A model generated the notes under the pieces. It searched no databases, had not been told where the DNA came from, and saw nothing but the letters and a program-made list of their open reading frames with translations. A DNA stretch of 64,000 bases from Cryomorpha sp963748925 (lineage in GTDB: Bacteria > Bacteroidota > Bacteroidia > Flavobacteriales_D > Cryomorphaceae), in contig CAVVKG010000007.1 of assembly GCA_963748925.1 (NCBI GenBank), positions 186,001-250,000 of the forward strand, read 5' to 3'. Below are positions 19,404-26,756 of the stretch, piece by piece. The position numbers and the translations under genes are program-made. Each line of letters starts with the position of its first letter. Within the stretch, counting starts at the first letter, position 1.

Positions 19404-20153
19404 CTAATTACTCAAACTAAGTATAACCACCACAAAGGTGAGTGTGCTTAAAATAAGTGGCAGGATGCGGTAGGCATTGTCATCTCGCGAGGTAAGTCCT
19501 TTTGATGGCTCCACATAAATTACGTCGTTGTTTTGCAGGTAAAACTGCTCACTGTTCAACAAATCAGAGCTATTTAAATCAATGCGGAAATACTCCTTTC
19601 CCTGATCAGTGTTTCGAATAACCAGCACGTTATCCCGTTTTCCGAAAATGGTTAAATCTCCGGCATAGCCTATAGCCTTAAGCACCGTTACCCTTCCATC
19701 TGCAATGGAATAGACCCCGGGCATTTTAACTTCGCCGAGCACGGTGATTTCAAAACTTACCAAACGAATATTTACAGAAGGCTTTTGCAAATAGGTAAGC
19801 AAGCTTTCTTTAACAAGTTCTTCGGCTTCTGTTGTTGTCTTTCCACTTACGGCTATTTCGCCTACCAGCGGCAAGTCTATATTTCCATCAATAGATATCT
19901 GATAGGTGTTTCCACCATACTTTTTGTCTATTTCTGAGCCACCTTTTTGAAAGTACTCATTGGCATCTTTGCTGATGCTGGAGATATAAACTTCTATAAC
20001 ATCATTTGGCTGTAACTTCACAACTGGAGGGGCAGGTGTAGTTAGTGTTCCTGCGCGACTGCTTTCCAGATCGTTAAAGTAGGTTACCTCCTTATGGGAA
20101 ACACAGGAGGTGATTAAAACAATTAAAATTAAGAGTACGTAATTTGATTTCAT
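19404..20153 (-). CDS. Polysaccharide export lipoprotein (Wza-like, SLBB)
   Basis: A 249-residue outer-membrane-associated export protein. Signal peptide with lipobox LIVLITSC (Cys17). The Poly_export domain follows (VVKLQPNDVIEVYISSISKD, then GGNTYQISIDGNIDLPLVG), then an SLBB domain (FEITVLGEVKMPGVYSIADG, VTVLKAIGYAGDL). The C-terminus has a hydrophobic segment (RILPLILSTLTFVVVILSL), the usual replacement for the amphipathic barrel helix in Bacteroidota members. It overlaps the OmpA-type gene by 4 bp (20150-20153) and is followed 2 bp later by the Wzc-like gene, giving the standard outer-membrane/inner-membrane export pair. Confidence 0.92.
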   Translation of the reverse strand: MKSNYVLLILIVLITSCVSHKEVTYFNDLESSRAGTLTTPAPPVVKLQPNDVIEVYISSISKDANEYFQKGGSEIDKKYGGNTYQISIDGNIDLPLVGEIAVSGKTTTEAEELVKESLLTYLQKPSVNIRLVSFEITVLGEVKMPGVYSIADGRVTVLKAIGYAGDLTIFGKRDNVLVIRNTDQGKEYFRIDLNSSDLLNSEQFYLQNNDVIYVEPSKGLTSRDDNAYRILPLILSTLTFVVVILSLSN

Positions 20154-21280
20154 TCTTTAATAATCAACGCTTCTACACGCATATTTTTCTCAAACTCCTC
20201 AAAGGTCGATGCATCGGGAATCCTTTTTTGAGTATCGCCATATCCCGCTGCTTTCAACCGCTTTTTATTAATTCCCTTACTGATTAGATATTCTTTTACA
20301 ACCTCAGCGCGCTCTTCGCTCAACTCAAATGCCGACCCTTTAAAGTTCCATTCTTTACCCTGCCCTTTAAAATTCGGATCGGGTGTTATGTTTTCGGTGT
20401 CATTAGCGGTGTGTCCCTGAATTTCAATCTCAACGGTAGGATTACCCTGTAGAAACGCAACAAGCTGATCTAGCTCTACATCTGCTTCGGGCTTCAAAGC
20501 ATAAGTATTCGTATAGAAAAACACCTGGTTTAGCACCAGCTTATCTCCTACCGATACAAATCCCTCCTCTTTACTCTGCACTTCAATGGTGTTCAAGGCT
20601 TCAAACTCAGAATCCGCCTCAGGTACTACCTCAGGTTCTTCTTCTTTGCCAAAGTCAAGATCCAATGTCACATCCGCTGCTACCATCTTAGCTGCCCTAA
20701 AATCGGGAACATCTAAAAACACGAAATTATAGCAAGGTCTATGCACCGCGTGCATTGAGAGACTTTCACCGGCGGCCTCCATATATAAAAAATGGCCGCA
20801 ATCGTCTGCGTTTAAGCTTAAAACCGAAATATAAAATGTGTCACCTTTCAAGGCTTGAATTGTGTTTTTATACAAAACACTCCCGTCGGGATTAAAAATA
20901 GGCAACCGCTCGATATCCATCGGTTGTAAATTCTCATTGATAAGCTTTTCGCAAAAGTTTCCGCCTTCATACTTAAAGGGCACAGCTCTGTATCGATCAT
21001 TTAAATTACTGGGAGCAACAGAAAACTCGATAGTAATATCCTCATCTGCAATAAATTTATACCAGAAGGAATACTTATCCTGATACAAGTAATAAAGAGC
21101 GTTTACCTTGTTCTCTTTTAGCAGTATCTGACTCTTAGCAAAATCATTCTTATCGAGTGGGAAATGAATTTCCTGAGCATTAAAACACGTGAAAGGATTG
21201 TTGTCCTGTGCCGTTGAAAGAGCAGTACAACCAATAAAGGCAATCAAGAAAATGTATATTGTAACTGTATAATTGCGCAT
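20150..21280 (-). CDS. OmpA-family protein, first gene of the export operon
   Basis: About 376 residues from the preferred ATG at 21280, which gives a proper signal peptide (MRNYTVTIYIFLIAFIGCTA, cleavage after TAQ). A longer frame to 21361 lacks signal features. The N-terminal ~230 residues resemble a secreted beta-domain (FWYKFIADEDITIEFSVAPS, GDTFYISVLSL) also seen in Bacteroidota adhesion proteins. The C-terminal OmpA domain binds peptidoglycan: VEIEIQGHTANDTENI, LSEERAEVVKEYLISKGI, KRLKAAGYGDTQKRI. It overlaps the Wza-like gene by 4 bp, so it leads the wza-wzc-flippase operon. A role anchoring the export channel to the wall is inference. Confidence 0.85.
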   Translation of the reverse strand: MRNYTVTIYIFLIAFIGCTALSTAQDNNPFTCFNAQEIHFPLDKNDFAKSQILLKENKVNALYYLYQDKYSFWYKFIADEDITIEFSVAPSNLNDRYRAVPFKYEGGNFCEKLINENLQPMDIERLPIFNPDGSVLYKNTIQALKGDTFYISVLSLNADDCGHFLYMEAAGESLSMHAVHRPCYNFVFLDVPDFRAAKMVAADVTLDLDFGKEEEPEVVPEADSEFEALNTIEVQSKEEGFVSVGDKLVLNQVFFYTNTYALKPEADVELDQLVAFLQGNPTVEIEIQGHTANDTENITPDPNFKGQGKEWNFKGSAFELSEERAEVVKEYLISKGINKKRLKAAGYGDTQKRIPDASTFEEFEKNMRVEALIIKE

Positions 21281-21415
21281 AAAAATCCGGCTACATGAGC
21301 ACAGAACAAATATAGGAGCATAACAAGGTGAGGTACCAGGTGGGGTGGTGTCATTATCCACATAGAAATGATGAAAGCTTTTTAATCAAAGTCCGCATTC
21401 AATAAGGGATTGCGA

Positions 21416-21423
21416 TAGATTTG
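21416..21423 (+). promoter_or_regulatory. Candidate -7 box (TAGATTTG) for the plus-strand OmpA gene
   Basis: TAGATTTG fits TAnnTTTG and lies 35 bases before the ATG at 21458, in the divergent gap between the two OmpA genes. No convincing -33 element is seen. Confidence 0.4.
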
Positions 21424-21457
21424 CATTTACAAGTACGACCTTATTTGTGGAAAACTT

Positions 21458-22666
21458 ATGAAAGATTATAATCGCATTGCACTATTGATACTTACTCTCT
21501 GTACCGCCTTATCGGCAAAAAGCCAACTTTTCGAAGGCCTTATTGAGTCGGATGATTCCTACCACAATTACGTTTCAAACAGTGGATTTGAAGAGACTGC
21601 AAGAGAGTATTGCAAATGGAATCAAAATGGCCGTCAGTACATGGAAGATATTTACAACTGGGATTCTCCAAATGAGACCACACCTGATATTTTTAGCTTA
21701 AGGCTGAAGCCAACCTGCTGGGCCAATCCTACAAAGCATAGTGGCGGAAAGCAGGGACCGCACAGCGGCGACAACATGGCCGGAATAAAAACATATGGTA
21801 AAGGAGGAACGGAAACCTTTTGGCACGAATATCTAATGGTAGAACTGGACTCTGCCCTTATACCCGGTCAAAAATACTACGCTGAATTCTACACTGCCAG
21901 AGCGGTAAAATCTGATAAGGCGTCTAATAATATCGGTATGTACTTTAGTGATACTGCGATTGTATCGCGTGACAGGATGCCGCTTTTTTACACCCCTTCG
22001 GTAAACGAAGACGACATTGTAAAATCGCGCTGGAATATTTGGAAAAAAGTGTCCGGAGTTTTTACTGTCGATTCTGAAAAGAAATTCCTCATCATTGGTA
22101 ACTTTTACAATGACGACATTACACGAACCGATGATTTTCCCGAAGGTGAAGGGGGTGCATATTACTACATTGATGATGTAACAGTGCGGCGCGCAAAACC
22201 AGACGAAAACCTTACGCCAAAACCTAAGGAGAGCATTGCTCCGCGCCCGAAAAGAATTCTGGCAAAAACAGAAATCATCTCAACTAAAGAGATCAAGCTC
22301 GACAGCATTGATTATAAAGTTGGTAATACGGTAACCCTTGAGAATATTTTCTTTGAGTTTGATAAAGCCACCATTTTAGAAAAATCAGAACCTGAACTAA
22401 ATAAATTGATGGATATACTTTCAGACTATCCTTACCTCAGCATTCAAATAAGCGGCCATACAGATAATGTTGGATCAGATACTTATAACCAAAAACTGAG
22501 TGAGGCGAGAGCTAAAAGTGTTGTAGATTACCTCATTCAAAAAGACGTTGACCCCGATAGGCTTTCCTACAAAGGCTATGGCAGCATTAAGCCTGTAACC
22601 TCAAATCAAACAGACGAAGGAAGGGCCCGAAACAGAAGGGTAGAATTTACTGTAATTAACAACTAG
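21458..22666 (+). CDS. OmpA-family protein with N-terminal secreted beta-domain
   Basis: A 402-residue envelope protein with signal peptide MKDYNRIALLILTLCTALSA-KSQ. The N-terminal ~250 residues resemble the jelly-roll-like domain common in Bacteroidota surface proteins (SNSGFEETAREYCKW, then WHEYLMVELDSALIPGQKYY and GGAYYYIDDVTV). The C-terminal OmpA/MotB domain has NIFFEFDKATILEKSEPELN, SIQISGHTDNVGSDTYNQKL, LSEARAKSVVDYLI and GRARNRRVEF, which bind meso-DAP in peptidoglycan. It is divergent from the OmpA gene that leads the export operon, and the two share only the C-terminal domain type. Confidence 0.9.
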   Translation: MKDYNRIALLILTLCTALSAKSQLFEGLIESDDSYHNYVSNSGFEETAREYCKWNQNGRQYMEDIYNWDSPNETTPDIFSLRLKPTCWANPTKHSGGKQGPHSGDNMAGIKTYGKGGTETFWHEYLMVELDSALIPGQKYYAEFYTARAVKSDKASNNIGMYFSDTAIVSRDRMPLFYTPSVNEDDIVKSRWNIWKKVSGVFTVDSEKKFLIIGNFYNDDITRTDDFPEGEGGAYYYIDDVTVRRAKPDENLTPKPKESIAPRPKRILAKTEIISTKEIKLDSIDYKVGNTVTLENIFFEFDKATILEKSEPELNKLMDILSDYPYLSIQISGHTDNVGSDTYNQKLSEARAKSVVDYLIQKDVDPDRLSYKGYGSIKPVTSNQTDEGRARNRRVEFTVINN

Positions 22667-22723
22667 GCAGTTCAGATTTTTGAGTATTAACCTATTTTTC
22701 TCGATACAAACAACGAGATTTCC

Positions 22724-22731
22724 TACTTTTG
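22724..22731 (+). promoter_or_regulatory. Candidate -7 box (TACTTTTG) upstream of the HAD-map pair
   Basis: TACTTTTG fits TAnnTTTG and lies 16 bases before the ATG at 22747. A -33 match is not obvious. Confidence 0.4.
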
Positions 22732-22746
22732 CACCAAAGTTAAAGC

Positions 22747-23214
22747 ATGATTTACGAAGATGCGCTTACCATAGCCGTTGATTTTGACGGCACAATCGTT
22801 GAGCACACCTATCCTGAGATTGGCGATGAAATGCTTTTCGCTTTTGAAACACTCAAGGCGCTTCAAAAGAAAGGGCATAAACTCATTTTGTGGACCTATC
22901 GTGAAGGCAGGTACTTAACAGATGCAGTGGAATACTGCAAAAAAAATGGTGTTGTATTCTATGCTGTTAATCGCAGCTATCCTGAAGAGGAGCTGGAGGA
23001 AGGGATAAGTCGCAAAATTAATGCTGATATTTTTATCGATGATAGGAATGTAGGTGGTTTCCCCGGATGGGGCGAAATATTTCAAATGCTCCATCCCAAT
23101 GATGGTGAATTTGAACACCAACTTAAAAACAGCGAGGCGCATCATAATTATAACTCGAAAAAATCTTTCTTAAGTAATTTACCATGGTTAAGATCAAAAC
23201 AGAAGAAGAAATAG
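22747..23214 (+). CDS. HAD-superfamily hydrolase (BT0820-like)
   Basis: A 155-residue small HAD phosphatase. Motif I is TIAVDFDGTIVEH (nucleophile Asp13, general acid Asp15); the ILWTYREGRYL segment contains the motif II Thr; and ADIFIDDRNVGG supplies the motif IV acidic pair. It resembles a family of compact Bacteroidota HAD proteins of unknown substrate. The last 10 codons overlap the start of methionine aminopeptidase by 31 bp in another frame, so the two are co-transcribed. The C-terminal ~35 residues are charged and probably disordered. Confidence 0.85.
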   Translation: MIYEDALTIAVDFDGTIVEHTYPEIGDEMLFAFETLKALQKKGHKLILWTYREGRYLTDAVEYCKKNGVVFYAVNRSYPEEELEEGISRKINADIFIDDRNVGGFPGWGEIFQMLHPNDGEFEHQLKNSEAHHNYNSKKSFLSNLPWLRSKQKKK

Positions 23215-24002
23215 AAATTATGCGCCAAAGCGCGCTAATAGTTTCCCGAACCTTAGGACTTTTGGCCGAAAAAATTGGCCCGGGTGTCACTCCGCTTGAA
23301 CTAGACAAGATAGCTTACGAGTACATAAAAGATGAAGGAGCCGAGCCTGCATTTCTAGGTTTTGATGGTTTCCCCAACTCCCTTTGTATCTCCGTAAATG
23401 AAGCGGTGGTTCATGGAATCCCCGGCAAAAGAGAGCTTGAGGAAGGTGATATCGTTTCTATTGATTGTGGCTCTGTGAAGAATGGATTTTACGGCGATCA
23501 TGCCTACAGCTTTGCCATTGGTGAAGTAAGCGATGAACTTAAAAAATTACTGAGAGTCACTAAAGAAAGTCTCTACCTGGGTATTGCACAAACCACTGTT
23601 GGAAATAGAATTGGCGACATTGGCTATGCCATACAGCAACATGCTGAAACGCATGGGTTTGGTGTTGTACGTGAGCTCGTAGGACATGGGCTTGGAGAAA
23701 CGATGCATGAAGATCCTCAGGTGCCAAACTATGGCAAACGAGGACGCGGCAAAAAAATCGTAAATGGCATGGTGCTCGCCATTGAGCCTATGATAAATTT
23801 AGGTACCAGGGATATTTTGATGCTTGAAGATGAATGGACCATTGTTACTGCTGATAAAAAATATAGCGCCCACTTTGAACACGATGTGGCGGTTTTAAAT
23901 GGTAAACCTGAACTCCTTTCGACTTTTGATTACGTTGAGGATGCACTGGAGAAGCGCGGACTCGATGCGATGCGAATAAAAAGTGAAATGTTTGCAGTAT
24001 AA
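23184..24002 (+). CDS. map: Type I methionine aminopeptidase
   Basis: A 272-residue dinuclear metallopeptidase that removes N-terminal methionine from new proteins in the cytoplasm. The complete metal-ligand set is visible: Asp94 (VSIDCGS), Asp105 (FYGDHAYSF), His168 (LVGHGLGE), Glu201 (LAIEPMINLG) and Glu232 (SAHFEHDVAV), plus the substrate His77 (EAVVHGIPG). Length and order match bacterial type I enzymes, with no N-terminal zinc-finger extension. The ATG lies 31 bp inside the HAD gene. Often placed in ribosomal-protein operons in other bacteria; here it is not. Confidence 0.97.
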   Translation: MVKIKTEEEIEIMRQSALIVSRTLGLLAEKIGPGVTPLELDKIAYEYIKDEGAEPAFLGFDGFPNSLCISVNEAVVHGIPGKRELEEGDIVSIDCGSVKNGFYGDHAYSFAIGEVSDELKKLLRVTKESLYLGIAQTTVGNRIGDIGYAIQQHAETHGFGVVRELVGHGLGETMHEDPQVPNYGKRGRGKKIVNGMVLAIEPMINLGTRDILMLEDEWTIVTADKKYSAHFEHDVAVLNGKPELLSTFDYVEDALEKRGLDAMRIKSEMFAV

Positions 24003-24021
24003 GGCTTGCTATCTGCAGCAA

Positions 24022-24724
24022 TCACTTATCAAATTGATATGAATTTTCCGTCTGGGCAATTAAATCCCAATGGAGTATTTTCTTCTCGTCAATCTTTTCG
24101 GAGACTTGAGTTATTGAAACTGTTCGAACCAGATTCTCCCGATTCATTACCAGATCGTTAGCTACATCACCGTTTCCGGCGTTGAAATGAAAATCGCGAA
24201 TATCTTGTGGTTGAAGATCCTTCTTTTCCAATAGCTGAGCAAACCACTGTTCCCTGTTCTTGATGGCTTCCTTGCTGTAAAGCTGAGCAGAAGCCCACAC
24301 TCTGGGTTCATTCAATGAAAATTTTGCCTTGTGAATTTTATTGCCATCCCATCGTATTTCACGAATTGCATCAGAAAAGTCGATAAGAGTGAAAGGCTGA
24401 ATTTTCTCAAAAGAAAACTGATCGGCAAAGTGAAAAGCATTCTCAAAGTCGAGACTTTTTAGCAGAACAATTCCCCGGCTCATTCCATACTTCTTAGACA
24501 TGTCGTGAGGTTCAAACGCTCCATTGAGCAATACGGCATACCGGTTTTTCTTGCCGAGAGCTATGTTTGTACCTCCTCTTAATGGTTCTTCCGCGATTAA
24601 AAACTGCTGTCCTGGCACGGAAAGATAGGGACTCAAGTCCTACGGCATTTCTTTGCGGACTCTCATCACGGTTTGCCGTGATTACATTTCCTGATTTTAA
24701 GTTTACAAAGGTAAGGGTGCACAT
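24022..24724 (-). CDS. NRDE family protein (TANGO2-like), one frameshift
   Basis: About 233 residues when repaired. The family name motif appears at the N-terminus: MCTLTFVNLKSGNVITANRD followed by ESPQRNA, with Cys2 exposed as in Ntn-hydrolase-like folds. The frame breaks near 24634-24636 in CTTGAGT: removing one T gives VGLSPYLSVPGQQFLIAEEP and then GGTNIALGKKNRYAVLLNGA, as expected for the family. Eukaryotic TANGO2 is linked to haem and lipid handling; bacterial function is unknown. Span is 3n+1 bases, and it is the last of the broken genes going left to right. Its ATG end abuts the next gene's stop without a gap. Confidence 0.83.
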
Positions 24725-25045
24725 TCAATCAAAGGTAAGATTCGACGACCTCCTTTCATACTCTTCCTCTGAAATTTTGTTATTAACGACCAAATCATTC
24801 AATTCTGCCTTTGGTTTATATTTTTCGAAATCTTCCTTACTTATCTCATAGCGTAGACCGCCTTTTTCCGATGTGAAATAATAATGCACTTGAGTGGGAA
24901 TAATGGGAATAAAAAAGGCTCGAAACCAGGTTTTGACACACATTAATTGAACAAAATCTGTTGGAGCATCAAGGTGGATGTCGTCTTTCGAAACAGGACC
25001 GAATTCTTTTTCGGTTTTATAGCCCCAGTCGACGATGAAGATCAT
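24725..25045 (-). CDS. Hypothetical protein resembling a cysteine-less zinc-ribbon membrane-type protein
   Basis: A 106-residue protein. The layout MIFIVDWGYKTEKEFGPVS, then KTWFRAFFIPIIPTQVHYYF and RYEISKEDFEKYKP looks like the zinc-ribbon proteins whose ribbon is followed by an FFIPL-IP turn, but the paired CxxC cysteines are absent here (only one Cys, in LMCVKTW). The C-terminus (LNDLVVNNKISEEEYERRSS) resembles a SHOCT-like short helical motif. It is set directly between the SiaB-like gene (4 bp gap) and the NRDE gene, so probably one transcript. Function unknown. Confidence 0.6.
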   Translation of the reverse strand: MIFIVDWGYKTEKEFGPVSKDDIHLDAPTDFVQLMCVKTWFRAFFIPIIPTQVHYYFTSEKGGLRYEISKEDFEKYKPKAELNDLVVNNKISEEEYERRSSNLTFD

Positions 25046-25049
25046 TAAC

Positions 25050-25628
25050 TCACGATTTATAATCTACACAAATCGCACTTTCAAAAAGATCAAAATCTGA
25101 GTGAGCTTCTACTATTTGAACTTCACTTGGGTTCTGAGATCTGAGAACTATAGTAATGATTCCCAGTCCGGCCCCGCCTTTTGTGGATAACTCTCCGTTC
25201 ATCATCTGATCCAGATAAACTTTTTTCAACTCGATCCGATCCATATTGTTAATTTCCGCATACCGCTCAAGCAGGTATTCTCCCTGCCCTTTCTCAATTA
25301 GATTTAAAAATCTGGCACAAATTTTATTTGCATTTACTGAGACCAGTACTGAGCCGAGTAACCGGTTTTGGTCGTCCATGCATCCGTGAATTCGAATGTT
25401 CTGCATGGCTTCTATATAAGCAGTATAAAATCGTTTACGGGCTTGTTTATCAGGAACTTCAGCCTCCACTATCTGCTCAAGCTTTGTAGAAATTGCGTTG
25501 GCATAGCCCTTATTTAAGTCACCAACAAAGTGGACGAGGATTTCTTCTCCCTCGGTCTTTTTGTATTTATCATACGTTGCTTCAGAATGATCCTTTAGAG
25601 TTTCCAAAGCACTTGAATCCACTTTCAT
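25050..25628 (-). CDS. SiaB-family protein kinase-like protein (DUF6272)
   Basis: A 192-residue GHKL-type ATPase-fold protein of the SiaB family, which in Pseudomonas phosphorylates the STAS protein SiaC in a partner-switching system controlling c-di-GMP. Evidence is the helix AYIEAMQNIRIHG (N-box with the conserved Asn), NANKICARFLNLIEKGQ and the glycine-rich STKGGAGLGIITIVLRS. No SiaA phosphatase, SiaC or diguanylate cyclase lies nearby, so its partner must be elsewhere if the system is complete. It is the first gene of the group reading into the cysteine-less protein and the NRDE gene. Confidence 0.78.
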   Translation of the reverse strand: MKVDSSALETLKDHSEATYDKYKKTEGEEILVHFVGDLNKGYANAISTKLEQIVEAEVPDKQARKRFYTAYIEAMQNIRIHGCMDDQNRLLGSVLVSVNANKICARFLNLIEKGQGEYLLERYAEINNMDRIELKKVYLDQMMNGELSTKGGAGLGIITIVLRSQNPSEVQIVEAHSDFDLFESAICVDYKS

Positions 25629-25724
25629 CTACAAAGTTTTGGCATCGACAAGATAAAAAAACTCTTCATTAGAAAACAATTGTTTCCTAAAATGAATTGT
25701 TTTAGTTTCAAACATTTACCATAA

Positions 25725-26756
25725 TTAGAACTTCGCACATGGCATTACTCGTCGCTTATTACGCTTTTTATTTCGCTTGCTAGCAAATTCCATAGTTAAC
25801 GTGAGCTCGTGAGCACCACCACTATTAGGACTAAATTTAGATACAGTAAGGTCATAGCTATAACCTATTTTCATATTGTTGATTTCATAACCAATGAGCA
25901 CCGCTATAGCATCGTGATTTATATAATTATAGTCATTGTTTTTTAGCAATGGAATACCCCTGTACCACAACCCAATTACCACGGGATCGTATTCGTAATA
26001 GAATCCCAGGTCGAGCTGATCAAAAAGTCCTTGCATTTGATAATTAAAGGCAGGAACTAGAAATTGCCTGCTCTTAAATGCACTTACATCCGAAAGCTTA
26101 AACCGCACCCCACCGTGCATGCCTATTTTCTTGGGCAATTGTGTATCTCCGCCAGTGAGCGAATGTACCGGTTCATTTAAATGCTGAACGGAAGCACCAA
26201 ACCAAAACGCCTCTGAAAATACGAGAAGTCCGGCACCAAAATCGGGATAATTCACAGGCTTTTGCACAAACCGCGATCTGTCAGGATCGAGAGTTGAAGC
26301 CCCATCATCCTCCCGTGCAAGCTGATCGATAAACGTAAGCTTATCGATATCTAAAAAGCTTGAACCAAACCCAAAACTCAATGCGGGGCGAATACTTACT
26401 TTGCGCGTTACATTGATTTCGTATGCATAATGAAGAGCAGCAGAAGTATAGCTCATCCCACCGGTCCCTGCCTGATCGTGCTGTACTGTAAGTGCCACAC
26501 CACTATTCACTTCTGACACAAAATGGTCGAAGGCAAAATTGTAAGAAACAAATGCCTTTGGTATTGCCGGCCACTGATTTCGGTAGCTCATAGCCACCCT
26601 ACTTTGTATACTGGTACCGGCAAAAGCAGGACTGAGATACATCGGGTTGGCATAAAACTGGGTGTATTGCTGATCCTGACTTCTTGCAAGAATTGTTGTA
26701 AAAACAAAACCTACAGTCGCAAGCAATGCTATTTGTAGAAATTTTGTCATATACAT
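25725..26756 (-). CDS. PorP/SprF family type IX secretion membrane protein
   Basis: A 343-residue outer-membrane beta-barrel protein of the PorP/SprF family. After the signal peptide (FLQIALLATVGFVFTTILA) comes the family opening QDQQYTQFYANPMYLSPAFA, then many alternating strands (SRVAMSYRNQWPAIPKAFVS, KIGYSYDLTVSKFSPNSGGA, HELTLTMEF). SprF-type proteins are needed for secretion or surface attachment of a linked T9SS type B adhesin. That fits, because the giant PKD protein is two genes upstream in the same operon. It overlaps the PD40 gene by 1 bp at 26756. Confidence 0.93.
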   Translation of the reverse strand: MYMTKFLQIALLATVGFVFTTILARSQDQQYTQFYANPMYLSPAFAGTSIQSRVAMSYRNQWPAIPKAFVSYNFAFDHFVSEVNSGVALTVQHDQAGTGGMSYTSAALHYAYEINVTRKVSIRPALSFGFGSSFLDIDKLTFIDQLAREDDGASTLDPDRSRFVQKPVNYPDFGAGLLVFSEAFWFGASVQHLNEPVHSLTGGDTQLPKKIGMHGGVRFKLSDVSAFKSRQFLVPAFNYQMQGLFDQLDLGFYYEYDPVVIGLWYRGIPLLKNNDYNYINHDAIAVLIGYEINNMKIGYSYDLTVSKFSPNSGGAHELTLTMEFASKRNKKRNKRRVMPCAKF

